This document shows positions 46,064-55,347 of a DNA stretch of 63,895 nt, piece after piece. Under the pieces are notes generated by a model, which was not told the DNA's origin, did no database searches, and saw nothing but the letters and a program-made list of their open reading frames with translations. How positions within the stretch are numbered: position 1 is the stretch's first letter; every line of letters starts with the position of its first letter. The stretch comes from Deltaproteobacteria bacterium. GTDB lineage: Bacteria; Myxococcota_A; UBA796; SXON01. Position numbers and translations under genes: made by a program. The stretch covers positions 1 to 63,895 of the forward strand of contig CANKTH010000015.1 of NCBI GenBank assembly GCA_947486185.1, read 5' to 3'.

Positions 46064-47524
46064 ATGCGTGATCTCATCCTGGCTATCGATCAGGGAACCA
46101 CGGGTACCACTGCGCTTTTGCTGGACCACCAGAGCCGCGTGGTCGGCTCCCGGAACGTGGAGTTCCCCAACTACTTTCCGGAGCCCGGGCGCGTCGAACA
46201 TGACGCCGAGGAGATCTGGGCTTCGGTCGCCACCGCGGTAAACGGGGCGTTGGCGCAGGTCAACCCGGAACGCATCGCGGCGATCGGCATCACGAACCAG
46301 CGTGAAACCTCGCTCTTCTGGGAGCGCGCGAGCGGGAAGGCTCCGGCCCGCGCGCTGGTCTGGCAGGATCGGCGCACCGCAGCGCGCTGCGAGGCGCTCC
46401 GGGAGGCAGGCTGGACGGACAAGGTGCGCGCCCGCACCGGATTGGTGCTGGATCCCTATTTCTCGGGCACCAAGGCGGAGTGGATGTTGTCCAACGTGCC
46501 TGGGGTCGCCGAGGGTGCCGCCTCGGGTGCGCTGGCGTGGGGCACCATCGACAGCTTCCTGGCCTTCCGGCTCTGCGGCGAGCACGTCACCGACCCCTCC
46601 AACGCCTCGCGTACCCTGCTTTTTGACCTGCACCGGATGGATTGGGACCCCGAGCTCTGTGCGCTCCTCGGTGTGCCCGCCGCGTGCCTGCCGCGGGTGG
46701 TGGACAACGCCGGAGTCATCGGGCTGACTCGCGGGGTGGGCTTCCTCCCCGATGGCATCCCGGTTTCGGGGCTCGCGGGCGACCAGCAGTCCGCCCTTTT
46801 CGGGCAGGCGTGTTTCTCCCCGGGAATGGCCAAATGCACCTACGGGACCGGTGCCTTCCTACTGATGAACACGGGCTCCGTCGCGCCGGTCTCCCAGAAC
46901 GGCATGCTCACGACGGTCGCCTGGCGGCTCGGCGGGCAGACGACCTACGCGCTCGAGGGCAGCGCGTTCATCGCGGGGGCCGCGGTGCAGTGGCTTCGGG
47001 ACGGCCTCGGCTTCTTCAGCTCCAGCGCCGAGATCGAGGCGCTGGCAGCCTCAGTGCCCGATGCGGGCGGGGTCAGCTTCGTGCCGGCGCTCGCGGGCTT
47101 GGGCGCGCCTCATTGGCGAGCGGACGCCCGGGGGCTCTTGTGCGGCCTGACTCGTGGCACCACCCGGGCGCACATCGCTCGGGCCGTGATCGAGGGGGTA
47201 GCGCTCCAGATCGTGGATATCCTCGATGCGATGGCCGCTGACGCGGGTCGGCCCCTCGCGGAGCTCCGCGTAGACGGCGGCGCGGCGCGGAACGACCTGC
47301 TGATGCAGTACCAGGCGGATGTGTTGGCCTCGCGGATCGTGCGGCCCAAGAACCTCGAGAGCACGGCGATGGGCGCCGCTTATCTCGCGGGGCTCGGTGT
47401 GGGCTTCTGGGCGGGGCCCGAGGCGGTCTCGGCGGCCTGGGCGCGGGACCGGGTCTTCGAGCCGGCGGCGCTGGACAGGGCCGCGATCCTGGCGACGTGG
47501 CACGAGGCGGTACGTCGGGCATGA
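46064..47524 (+). CDS. glpK: Glycerol kinase
   Basis: The 486-residue protein is of normal length. ATP-binding DQGTTGTTALLLD is at residues 9-21, GITNQRETSLFW and VWQDRRTAARC follow, then GDQQSALFGQACF, KCTYGTGAFLLMNTG (FGGY signature region) and RVDGGAARNDLLMQ. It phosphorylates glycerol to sn-glycerol-3-phosphate, feeding either phospholipid synthesis with GpsA or glycolysis. No glpF or glpD is adjacent. The stop overlaps the next ATG (ATGA), coupling it to a MYXO-CTERM-like protein. Confidence 0.97.
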   Translation: MRDLILAIDQGTTGTTALLLDHQSRVVGSRNVEFPNYFPEPGRVEHDAEEIWASVATAVNGALAQVNPERIAAIGITNQRETSLFWERASGKAPARALVWQDRRTAARCEALREAGWTDKVRARTGLVLDPYFSGTKAEWMLSNVPGVAEGAASGALAWGTIDSFLAFRLCGEHVTDPSNASRTLLFDLHRMDWDPELCALLGVPAACLPRVVDNAGVIGLTRGVGFLPDGIPVSGLAGDQQSALFGQACFSPGMAKCTYGTGAFLLMNTGSVAPVSQNGMLTTVAWRLGGQTTYALEGSAFIAGAAVQWLRDGLGFFSSSAEIEALAASVPDAGGVSFVPALAGLGAPHWRADARGLLCGLTRGTTRAHIARAVIEGVALQIVDILDAMAADAGRPLAELRVDGGAARNDLLMQYQADVLASRIVRPKNLESTAMGAAYLAGLGVGFWAGPEAVSAAWARDRVFEPAALDRAAILATWHEAVRRA

Positions 47525-48144
47525 GCTTTATCTGGTGGTTGACCCTCGCCTGGCCCTGCGTCGTGTCCGAGGCGATCGGCGCGCTGCGGGAGTCGGGCGA
47601 CAAGGACGCCTACCTCTGTGTGATCCAGACCGAGTCGGCGATGCCGGCCCTGATCGCCGCGTGGGACGGCGCCGAGCCAGGCGCAGCGCAGGATCGTTAC
47701 TCTCGGGCGATGGCGCTCGCGCTATTACAGCACGTTCCCGGACCCTTTGACCCCCTCGTCGTGGCGCGCCTCAATCCCGCAGATCGTCGGCTCCTGGCCG
47801 ACGGGGTGCATGCCCGGCGTGGGCGGCGCTCGCCCTCTCCCGAACACGAGCAGGTCTTCTCGATGTGGAGCTGGTATCGTCCTTTAGCGGCCTATACCGA
47901 CAGTCGCCTCCGCCCTGACGACCGGGCCAACATCCGTCTGGCGGACGCGCCGCCCTCCCTGGCGGAGCTGCTGGCTGCCAACCAGCCGAACACTCCGGCG
48001 CCGGCTGTCGCCGAACCCGTGGCATCGCCGAGCCTCTGCGGCTGCGCCACCGGCGCAGGCGGGAACGGCGGTGGAGCCCTCGCCCTGGTGTCGCTGCTCG
48101 TGTTCAGGGCCCGCCAGCGGCGAAGCTCAGCGATGCCGAGTTGA
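47521..48144 (+). CDS. Secreted protein with MYXO-CTERM-like tail
   Basis: The ATG at 47521 lies in the glpK stop and gives 207 residues. [18 protein letters not shown] is a short signal peptide. The body is helical with no recognised domain. The C-terminus carries [15 protein letters not shown], a hydrophobic run ([10 protein letters not shown]) and RARQRR, matching the cysteine-hydrophobic-arginine layout of MYXO-CTERM sorting signals. It overlaps the convergent msrB by 41 bp. Confidence 0.7.
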   Translation: MSFIWWLTLAWPCVVSEAIGALRESGDKDAYLCVIQTESAMPALIAAWDGAEPGAAQDRYSRAMALALLQHVPGPFDPLVVARLNPADRRLLADGVHARRGRRSPSPEHEQVFSMWSWYRPLAAYTDSRLRPDDRANIRLADAPPSLAELLAANQPNTPAPAVAEPVASPSLCGCATGAGGNGGGALALVSLLVFRARQRRSSAMPS

Positions 48145-48625
48145 TACAGTAACGGAGGCCGGTCGGCGCCGGGCCGTCGTCAAACACATGGCCGAGATGG
48201 CCGCCACAGTTGGAGCACATCACCTCTTCCCGACGCATGCCGTACGAGGTGTCGACCTCGGTGGCGACCGAGCGATTCGTCGCCGGACGCGTGTAGCTCG
48301 GCCAGCCGGTGCCAGAGTCAAACTTGTCTTCCGACTTGAACAAGAGCTGGCCGCAGCCGGCACAACTGTAGACCCCCGCACGGTGATCCTCGGCGTAGGC
48401 ACCCGTGCCCGCGCGTTCGGTGCCTTTTTCTCGTAGAATCCGGTACTGTTCGGGCGTGAGCTTCGTCTTCCACTCGCTCTCGGTCAGTTGGTAGGGGTAG
48501 CTGTGTGCGGCGGAGGCGGGCCGGGCCGCCGTCCCTCCCGAGCCGGCGCCGGCCGAGCAGGCCGCGAGCGAGAAACACGCAGACAAGGCGAATAGGGCGA
48601 CACAGCAGCGGGCAATGCGGAGCAT
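48104..48625 (-). CDS. msrB: Peptide-methionine (R)-S-oxide reductase MsrB, lipoprotein form
   Basis: The ATG at 48625 has GAGG 6 nt upstream and gives 173 residues with a lipoprotein signal [18 protein letters not shown] followed by SLAAC. The MsrB domain shows zinc pairs CAGC and CSNC, the substrate motif GTGWPSY, and the catalytic cysteine in RYCINSAS. It reduces (R)-methionine sulfoxide in envelope proteins using thioredoxin-like partners. Being a predicted lipoprotein places it in the periplasm, matching the many exported proteins here. A shorter frame without the signal is possible but loses conservation of none of the active site. Confidence 0.93.
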   Translation of the reverse strand: MLRIARCCVALFALSACFSLAACSAGAGSGGTAARPASAAHSYPYQLTESEWKTKLTPEQYRILREKGTERAGTGAYAEDHRAGVYSCAGCGQLLFKSEDKFDSGTGWPSYTRPATNRSVATEVDTSYGMRREEVMCSNCGGHLGHVFDDGPAPTGLRYCINSASLSFAAGGP

Positions 48626-48779
48626 CAGAACCTCGGGTAGCGGATGACTGTCGCACAGGGACATGCCGGGTCGCCCCGCGCGGTTTCGTCACAAATCGTC
48701 AGTCGCCCCGGGAGTCGCGTGCTGCTCGGGCGGTGGGGAGGGGCGCGTGCTGGGTTAGCGGTCGTCATCCGGAGCGTAC

Positions 48780-50909
48780 GTGGCGACCAGCTTCCAGCGG
48801 CGGCCTGACAACAAGGCCCTCCAGGAACTCTTCGATCCAAAGAAGAAGGATTCTATTGCGGATCTTCAGAAGGTGCTCCATGAGCTGCCGGAGAGCCTGC
48901 GAGAGGGTCAGAAACAAGGCGCCCGGGTGGAGGCTGACGCCGAGGTGAGCGCCGATCTCGCGGCCCAGCTCCAGCCCGCGATGGGGAATCATGCGGTTCA
49001 AGCCTTACTGAAGCGTCCGAGCGAGTCCGATGGGGTGGCGGGCGAGCAGGAGGAGCAAGAGCAGCAGGAGGAGGAGTCGGGCAAGGAGGAAGGCGAAGAT
49101 AAAGAAAAGGGCGGGGTCGAGCGCTCGTTGCCGACGTTCAGCGCCGGGGCTGCCGGGCCGGGCGCGCCGCCGTGGGCGATGGGGCACTACTTTGGCGGCG
49201 ACGACGACGACGACGTCGACCTCGCCGAGGACGGACCGCGGTGGCGGCCGATGCCCTACCCGCCCGATCCCGACGAAGACGAAGAGATCGAGATTGATGA
49301 CGCAGGAGGCGAGGCGCCGCCGGCCGAGCCCGACACCGTTGATCTGCGCGATGCGGACGCCTCGATCGGCCGGACGGTGTGGGAGTCGACGCTGTTGTCG
49401 CGAGGGCTGCGGTGGCCCGCGCGCCTCGCCCGCTCCGCCTTCAGCCCCGAGGCGTTGGTGGATCACGACGGCGCCGCCACGTCGTTGGGGCGCGCTCGGA
49501 CGATGCTACGGTTCCTCGCCAATCAGGCCGATCATCCCGATGCCCTGCTCCTCGCGCGCACCGCGATGGCGGCTGGCGAGGCGCTTCTGGTGGCGGAGGG
49601 GGGATTTTCCGGCGCCGTGGCGCGAAACCTCGGGATGGTCGAGCTGTGCCTTCGGCTCCTGCCCGAACCGGGGATTTGGGAGAACATCTTGGAGCTACGG
49701 CTGGATCTCCGGGCCAGGCCGCGGACCGAGAACGCCGCGGGCGCGCTCGCCGAGGGCCACCCGCTTACGGCCGAGACCTTGCTCGCTGAGCTCTTGGGGG
49801 TGCCCACTCCCACCGCGGAAGACGACCCGGTCTTCGACAGCGAGGACGAGGCACATCCAGCCGCGCTCGCCGCCTTGGAGGCGGTGATCCGTCCTGATCC
49901 GATCCCCGCGATGGACCTCTGGTCGCCAAACCCTGTCGCCGAGCCACCCGAAGCCGCGCTCGCGGCGGTAGAAGCGGCGATCCAGCGTATTCTCGGAGGC
50001 GATCCGGTCGAGGCGGGCCTCGTCCACGAAGATGAGCTGGCCCCGGTGTACGACAGCCTCAACGCCCTCCTGACGACGATGGGGGCGATGCAGATCGAGG
50101 TGACGACCGCCGTACTGGCGGTCTGGCCGTACGCTGACGCGGATCGGCTCGTGGCGCTGGCGGCCAACGTCGATCAACACCTGCGCGGCGCGGCGCGGCG
50201 CCTGGTCGAGGTCGGGCAGGCGATCGAAACCCGTGTGGACTCCCGCGAGATCGAGGCGGTCAAACAACTCTCCGCCGAAGCGGTCGCGATCCGGAACCTC
50301 GTCGAGATCCTACGGCGCGCGACCCTTCGCGCCTTTGCGGCGCTCATCGGGCCCGCTCCAGATGCGCTCCCGACGGCCCCCGCTCCGGCAGGGCTGGCGC
50401 GCGCCGAGGCGCTCTGGGGCTACGGGCGTGGCGCACAGGCCCGAGAGGCGATCCTGGACCAGGATCTCGACCTTCTGCCAGGTCGAGCCCAGCTCTCTGC
50501 CGCAGGGCTGCTCCTGACCATGGGCTTTCCCGCCGACGCCGGGCCGCTCTTGGAGCGGGCCGCGCGCGCGCTCCTGGTCGGCGAACACGGCGCGCCGGCG
50601 CCGGAGCTGGCCCTTGGCGCCCTGATCATGAGAACCGGGCTGCATCTGGCCGCGGGTGAGCTGGACCGCGTGGAGCACCTCGCGGCTACGAGTCAGCGGC
50701 TGGCCGCGCGCCTGGGCCTCGTCTATGCCGAGGCTGACGCGGTGATGTCGCTCGCTACGGCGAGGGCGGCGACCGGCGGCGACTGGCGGGAGGCGCTGGG
50801 CCGGGCGGCGAGCTCGCTCCGTGAGGCTGGAGGCGGAGGACCGTTCAACCTGGTCAAAGCGCGCTGGGCAGAGTTGGGTGCCGCGGAGCACTCCCCGCCT
50901 CACTCTTGA
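48780..50909 (+). CDS. Large protein with contractile-injection cargo-like N-terminus
   Basis: GTG at 48780, with GGAG 5 nt before, gives 709 residues. The start (FQRRPDNKALQELFDP) and especially LQPAMGNHAVQALLKR at ~65-80 resemble the 'LQR-x-x-GNxAVxRLL' motif found before DUF4157-type effectors of extracellular contractile injection systems. Residues ~85-180 are acidic, low-complexity (long Asp/Glu runs); the rest is helical and repeat-like, with Ala/Leu-rich segments similar to TPR-type scaffolds (AEALWGYGRGAQAREAIL). No sheath, tube or baseplate genes are in the window. Function unknown. Confidence 0.6.
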   Translation: MATSFQRRPDNKALQELFDPKKKDSIADLQKVLHELPESLREGQKQGARVEADAEVSADLAAQLQPAMGNHAVQALLKRPSESDGVAGEQEEQEQQEEESGKEEGEDKEKGGVERSLPTFSAGAAGPGAPPWAMGHYFGGDDDDDVDLAEDGPRWRPMPYPPDPDEDEEIEIDDAGGEAPPAEPDTVDLRDADASIGRTVWESTLLSRGLRWPARLARSAFSPEALVDHDGAATSLGRARTMLRFLANQADHPDALLLARTAMAAGEALLVAEGGFSGAVARNLGMVELCLRLLPEPGIWENILELRLDLRARPRTENAAGALAEGHPLTAETLLAELLGVPTPTAEDDPVFDSEDEAHPAALAALEAVIRPDPIPAMDLWSPNPVAEPPEAALAAVEAAIQRILGGDPVEAGLVHEDELAPVYDSLNALLTTMGAMQIEVTTAVLAVWPYADADRLVALAANVDQHLRGAARRLVEVGQAIETRVDSREIEAVKQLSAEAVAIRNLVEILRRATLRAFAALIGPAPDALPTAPAPAGLARAEALWGYGRGAQAREAILDQDLDLLPGRAQLSAAGLLLTMGFPADAGPLLERAARALLVGEHGAPAPELALGALIMRTGLHLAAGELDRVEHLAATSQRLAARLGLVYAEADAVMSLATARAATGGDWREALGRAASSLREAGGGGPFNLVKARWAELGAAEHSPPHS

Positions 50910-50945
50910 CATGGCAACATCGGAGCGATGTGTTAGCCCCAAGAA

Positions 50946-51602
50946 GTGACCCCCGAGCTCCCTCGTTCCCGCGCCGATCACCAGCTCAGCCTGTCGCGCG
51001 GGCATCTGCACGCGCTGGGTGCGCTCTCGTTGGCTCTGGCATTGCTGGCGTTTTTTCTTGGTTATCAGGTGGGAACCCGAACGGTGCCCCCGGCGCCGCC
51101 TCCCGCGGTCGCCCCGTTGATCAGCGAAGAGGCGCGGAGCGGCAACCTGGAAGTGCTCCTCAACCGGGTAGACGAGGCGTCGGCCAAGAACCTGGCGCTC
51201 AGCTTTCCCGCGGATCTACCGGCACCTTCTGAAGCTCCCGCTCCTCCGCCCGACCCGAACGCGCCCCCGGCCGTCGCCCCGCCACCGCCGGAGGTCGTAC
51301 GGGTCGGTGAGGCCAGCGTGCCAGCTGGAGCGGCGGTTCCCTCGGTAGAGGGTAGCGTTCCAGCGGGTGGCTGGGCGATCGAGATCGGCGCCACCCCCTC
51401 GCCTGACGAGGCCCAAACCTGGCTCAAGCGCCTCGCCGAAGCCGAGCTCTCTGCCTACCGCCTCAACGAGGTTCGGGACGGCGTCGTCACAGCGCGGGTT
51501 CGGGTGGGCGGCTACGCCACCAAGGCGGAGGCGGTGGCCGCCGTCGCTGCGGTCACCGAGGTCTTGGGCCTTGGGTCCGCCGAGGTGGTCAGCGCGCCTT
51601 GA
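50946..51602 (+). CDS. SPOR-domain membrane protein
   Basis: From GTG at 50946 the protein has 218 residues. A transmembrane helix at ~20-45 (LGALSLALALLAFFLGYQVG) anchors it in the inner membrane; a Pro/Ala-rich linker spans ~50-135; the C-terminal ~80 residues are a SPOR domain (WAIEIGATPSPDEAQTWLK, then ARVRVGGYATKAEAVAAV). SPOR domains bind denuded glycan strands at division sites, as in FtsN. Septum-related function is therefore likely, but nothing nearby confirms it. Confidence 0.85.
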   Translation: MTPELPRSRADHQLSLSRGHLHALGALSLALALLAFFLGYQVGTRTVPPAPPPAVAPLISEEARSGNLEVLLNRVDEASAKNLALSFPADLPAPSEAPAPPPDPNAPPAVAPPPPEVVRVGEASVPAGAAVPSVEGSVPAGGWAIEIGATPSPDEAQTWLKRLAEAELSAYRLNEVRDGVVTARVRVGGYATKAEAVAAVAAVTEVLGLGSAEVVSAP

Positions 51603-51668
51603 TCTGGCGTGGCGGTCTCCGCCCACTTCCTGCTCCCCCGACGACGCCGGGCGGGCTAAGCCACGGCG

Positions 51669-53078
51669 ATGAGAGTGCTGCTCACCGGCGCGACCGGCGT
51701 GATCGGCCGGGCGCTGGCCCGGGAGCTGGTGTTGGCGGGGCATGAGCTGGCGGTGCTCACCCGCGACCCGAGCAGGCTCCCCGACCGGTTCCCCTATCCC
51801 GCCCAGGCTTTTCCCTGGCCTGAAGGAGGCAGCCCGCCGGTTGAGGCCTTCGCGGGCGTCGCTGCTGTGGTCCACCTCGCGGGCGAGCCACTCGGCGAAG
51901 GCCGGTGGACGGAGGAAAAGAAGGCGAAGATGCGGCGCTCCCGGGTCGAAGGCACCCGCGAGCTGCTGCAGAGGCTCCACGAAGCCCGAGGTCGGCTCGC
52001 GGAGGATGCGGTGTTGGTGTCGGCTTCGGCTATCGGTTTCTACGGCGAGCAAGGGCAGCGGGTGCTCACCGAAGAAGCAGCCCGGGGAGACGGTTTTTTG
52101 CCGGAGCTCTGCGAGGACTGGGAGCGAGAGAGCGCCGCCTGCACGCTGCGCACCGTGATCCTCCGCATCGGTGTCGTGCTCACGCGTGAGGGTGGGGCAA
52201 TCCCTACGATGTACCCTGCTTTTCGGGCTGAGATCGCAGGGCCGCTTGCAGGGGGGCGGCAGTGGATGAGCTGCATCCACCTCCACGACATGGTGGCGAT
52301 CCTCCTGGCCGCGATCTCCTCGCCCAGTTGGTCGGGGGTGTACAACGCGGTCGCGCCCGAGCCTGCGACCAACGCCCAGTTCACCCGCGCATTTTCGGGC
52401 CGCATCCAGGTTCCGGCCGTGTTGCCGGTGCCGGCCCTCGCCGTGCGCGTCGGTTTCGGGGAGGTGGCGATCGAGGTGCTGGCGAGCCATCGGGTGGTGC
52501 CCGCACGCCTGCTTGCCGCTGGATTTGTCTTCAAGTTTGCGGATATTGAGGCGATCTTTGAGGATTTGTTCGAGGGACCGGGAGAGGACCTCCTGGTGCG
52601 TGACCAGCTCCTCCCTGGCCCGATACATGAGGTGTTCGGGTTCTTCTCCGATGCCCGAAATCTCGAGCGGCTCACTCCGCCCTGGCTGCATTTCGAGGTG
52701 CTCGGCGCGTCGGACGCGGACGGAGCGCCGAGGCCGGCCGACGCGGTGGTCGAGGGCATGTTGCTGGACTATCGGCTCCGACTCCACGGCGTTCCGGTGT
52801 CCTGGCGCACCCGGATCGAGCGCTGGAATCCGCCCTTCGGCTTTGTCGATACGCAGCTTCAAGGCCCGTATGCCCTGTGGCATCACGAGCATCTGTTCCA
52901 TGAGGTGGCGGGCGGCACGCTGATGCGGGACCGTGTACGGTACAAGCTCCCCCTGGGTCTGCCGGGGCGTCTCGTCGCGGGCGGATGGGTGGACAGCGAC
53001 GTCGTCGGAATCTTCGACTGGCGAAAGAAGGCGATCCTCGAACACTTCCGCGGTAATCATGGCCCGCAACCGGCGTAG
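51669..53078 (+). CDS. TIGR01777/SDR39U1-type epimerase fused to SRPBCC domain
   Basis: This 469-residue protein has two domains. Residues 1-~300 are an extended NAD(P)-dependent SDR of the YfcH/SDR39U1 family (GATGVIGRALARELV, then VVHLAGEPLGEGRW and SASAIGFYGEQG). Residues ~310-455 are a START-like SRPBCC domain that binds hydrophobic ligands (PPWLHFEVLGASDADG, then WRTRIERWNPPFGF). The fusion is found in several bacterial phyla; neither part has a settled substrate. The 3' end overlaps the SGNH hydrolase gene by 20 bp. Confidence 0.85.
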   Translation: MRVLLTGATGVIGRALARELVLAGHELAVLTRDPSRLPDRFPYPAQAFPWPEGGSPPVEAFAGVAAVVHLAGEPLGEGRWTEEKKAKMRRSRVEGTRELLQRLHEARGRLAEDAVLVSASAIGFYGEQGQRVLTEEAARGDGFLPELCEDWERESAACTLRTVILRIGVVLTREGGAIPTMYPAFRAEIAGPLAGGRQWMSCIHLHDMVAILLAAISSPSWSGVYNAVAPEPATNAQFTRAFSGRIQVPAVLPVPALAVRVGFGEVAIEVLASHRVVPARLLAAGFVFKFADIEAIFEDLFEGPGEDLLVRDQLLPGPIHEVFGFFSDARNLERLTPPWLHFEVLGASDADGAPRPADAVVEGMLLDYRLRLHGVPVSWRTRIERWNPPFGFVDTQLQGPYALWHHEHLFHEVAGGTLMRDRVRYKLPLGLPGRLVAGGWVDSDVVGIFDWRKKAILEHFRGNHGPQPA

Positions 53079-54204
53079 CCGCCTCCAAAACGCCGGCTGG
53101 TCCGCGCTCCTGACGCTGAGCCTCTTCGGCTGTGTGGAGATCTTCTTTCGGCGCTTCGTGCCGCCCGCCGACGTCGAGGGCATCGAGCTCGACTACAACG
53201 CCGATCTCATGTGGACCCTGGCCGAGCGTGCGGCACAAGGGATCGAGGTCAACAGTTTGGGGATCCGGGGTCCGGAGCTCGACCAGTCTGGGCACACGCG
53301 CCTGCTTTCTTTGGGCGACTCCTCGGTTTTTGGCGATCAGGTGCGCTACGATCAGGTGTTCACGACGGTCGCCGCGACGACACTCGGTGCCGCCGGCCGC
53401 CCGGTCGAGCCGGTGATTGGCGCCATCCCGGGCTACTCCACCTTTCAGGCCCGTCGTTGGTACGCGCAGATCGCCCCGACCGTGCGACCTGCGATGGTCC
53501 TGATCGGCAACTTGTGGAGCGACGCGATACGGCGCGCGTACACGGATTCGGAAGAACACGCCTGGCTCCTTGAACAATATGGGTCCTGGCGCCCGCTGAA
53601 CCAGCTGCTACGGTGGCCGGGTCGCCACCTCGCCAGTGTCGCGTGGCTACAGCAGGCGGTACACGACACGCTCAAGCGCCGGAGCGAGCAGCTCCCGCGT
53701 GCGCAGAGCGGTGAACATCGTGTTGGGTGGATCACCGACGCGGCGCCCCAGTCACCCCCTCCACCCGGGTCCGGTCCCACCAACCCAGGCGCAAAGGCGG
53801 GATCTGGCGGCCTGGCCCCTACGGCGGACGCGGAGCTTACCCAGGGGGAGGCCGTCGGCGTACCGCGCGTGCCGTTGACGGAGTACCGCGAGAACCTGCT
53901 CGCCCTCGTCGCGGCTGCGCGCCAGGACGGAGCGACGCCGATGCTGCTGCTGTTACCCCATCCCAGGGACGACGCGTCGGAGGCGCTGCCCGAACGTTAC
54001 GCCGCCTACCGTGAGGTCATGCGAGGCGTGGCTACGGAGCAGTCGGTGCCGTTGGTAGACGGAGAGCGCTGGTTCAAAGAGCATCCCTGCGATTGTGAGC
54101 GCTTTGCGGACGCTATCCACCCAAACGCCGCCGGCCACGCGACGTTAGCGGACGCGCTGGTGGCGACGATGACCGAGGCGGGCCTGCCCCAATCGCCGAA
54201 GTGA
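53059..54204 (+). CDS. SGNH/GDSL-like hydrolase, membrane-anchored
   Basis: The ATG at 53059 gives 381 residues. An N-terminal hydrophobic segment (ALLTLSLFGCVEIFF) anchors or exports it. The SGNH blocks are visible: block I LLSLGDSSVFGDQV at ~85 with the nucleophile serine, and block V DAIHPNAAGH at ~360 with the Asp-His pair. A Pro/Gly/Ala-rich insert covers ~235-275. Such proteins are esterases or O-acetyl-transfer enzymes of envelope glycans. The overlap with the upstream fusion gene implies coupled translation. Confidence 0.75.
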   Translation: MARNRRSRLQNAGWSALLTLSLFGCVEIFFRRFVPPADVEGIELDYNADLMWTLAERAAQGIEVNSLGIRGPELDQSGHTRLLSLGDSSVFGDQVRYDQVFTTVAATTLGAAGRPVEPVIGAIPGYSTFQARRWYAQIAPTVRPAMVLIGNLWSDAIRRAYTDSEEHAWLLEQYGSWRPLNQLLRWPGRHLASVAWLQQAVHDTLKRRSEQLPRAQSGEHRVGWITDAAPQSPPPPGSGPTNPGAKAGSGGLAPTADAELTQGEAVGVPRVPLTEYRENLLALVAAARQDGATPMLLLLPHPRDDASEALPERYAAYREVMRGVATEQSVPLVDGERWFKEHPCDCERFADAIHPNAAGHATLADALVATMTEAGLPQSPK

Positions 54205-54208
54205 CGGA

Positions 54209-54775
54209 TCACTTGCCGCAGGGCTCTTCGAAAGTCTCCGAGATCGTCCTGAGAGAGAAGTCTGCGGTCAAATCTACGCTCTCTCCGGCGAGCTCCCCGA
54301 GGCCCAAGAGCGTGCCGGTAAGGCTGCCGTAGAGCCACCAGCCCTCGCCGCGGTCCAGGGTGGAGGTCAACGTGCCCGAGCGCGGCGTGCCGCCGGGGTC
54401 GGTCCAGTGGAGGGAGTAGAGATCACCACCCGGGTTCTCGCCGGGATAGACCTCGATATCCGCCGTGAGAACGGTGAGGACACGGTCGGCGAGGCTGAAG
54501 CTGAAGCTGGCCAGGAGGCTGTCCGACCCGGCGCGTCCGCTCGCGTCCACCACTACGGTCGCGTCGGTACAACCGTCGCGCCGGGCGTTCCCGACCACGA
54601 GGTCGACGCTGCTTTCTTTCCAGCTCCCGTAGATCTCCCCGCCAGAATTCGGGTTCGCGGTCTCGCCGTTACAGGTCGTGACCAGGGGTACGTCGCACAT
54701 CGCCGGTGCCTTTGACTCGGGGGCGGATTCAACCGGGGTAGAGGGGACACACGCGATGAACAAGGGCAAGAGCAT
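54209..54775 (-). CDS. Putative lipoprotein, beta-rich
   Basis: The ATG at 54775 gives 188 residues beginning MLLPLFIAC, an extremely short uncharged lipoprotein signal. The mature part contains four cysteines (CDVP, TTCNGE, GCTDAT, PCGK at the end), probably paired, and alternating strands (FSFSLADRVLTVLTADIEV). Not recognised. It is convergent with the SGNH hydrolase and divergent from the rhodanese gene. Confidence 0.7.
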   Translation of the reverse strand: MLLPLFIACVPSTPVESAPESKAPAMCDVPLVTTCNGETANPNSGGEIYGSWKESSVDLVVGNARRDGCTDATVVVDASGRAGSDSLLASFSFSLADRVLTVLTADIEVYPGENPGGDLYSLHWTDPGGTPRSGTLTSTLDRGEGWWLYGSLTGTLLGLGELAGESVDLTADFSLRTISETFEEPCGK

Positions 54776-54873
54776 GAGCCTATGGTAGCCCAAACCGACC
54801 CGCGCGCCACCGGGGTACAAGGTCGGTAGCGTCGGCGAAGATCGTGTTAGGGGCGTCGGGGGGTGAGCGAGAG

Positions 54874-55347
54874 ATGCTGCGACGTCTGATGAACCTGCCC
54901 TTTTCGGTAGCGAGCCGCGCGGCACGGGCCTTCCAGGACCGCGAGGACGCGCGCACTCGCGAGCAATACGGGGTCGCCCCCGACGACCTGGAGATGCGCG
55001 CCGGGCCGAGCGGCGGTGGGGATATCGACCCGTCGACCGTCACGCTCGACACCGTCACGCTGCTGGCGATGGTCTCCCAAAAAACCCCGCTCGCCTTTGT
55101 TGATCTGCGTGATCGGGCAGCCTTCGAGGGCGACCATGTAGAGGGCGCGATGCACATGCCCTACGACACGGTCGGGATCCGCGTCTCGGAGCTGCCCACC
55201 GACCGGATGGTAGTCGCCTATGGGGACGGGGATCGAGATGCGCTGGCGGCAACCCGATTTTTCCGCGAGCGGGGCATGGACGACACGTGGATGCTCGCGG
55301 GTGGGATCGCCGCTTGGATCAAGGCGGGCGGTCCGGTCACGCGATGA
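54874..55347 (+). CDS. Rhodanese-fold protein lacking the catalytic cysteine
   Basis: The ATG at 54874 gives 157 residues; a GTG 30 nt upstream is less likely. Residues ~55-155 are a rhodanese domain (LAFVDLRDRAAFEGDHVEG, then AMHMPYD and WMLAGGIAAWIKAGGPV). The active-site loop, usually YCxxGxR, reads VVAYGDGDRDALAATRFF, so the sulfur-accepting cysteine is a glycine and the domain is probably a non-catalytic binding module. The N-terminal ~50 residues are basic and helical. The stop overlaps the next ATG (ATGA). Confidence 0.85.
   Translation: MLRRLMNLPFSVASRAARAFQDREDARTREQYGVAPDDLEMRAGPSGGGDIDPSTVTLDTVTLLAMVSQKTPLAFVDLRDRAAFEGDHVEGAMHMPYDTVGIRVSELPTDRMVVAYGDGDRDALAATRFFRERGMDDTWMLAGGIAAWIKAGGPVTR

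Noticed and set aside
51216..53183. 655-codon minus-strand frame over the SDR39U1-SRPBCC gene
   Set aside because: It is antisense to a clear two-domain protein and is Arg/His/Pro-rich.
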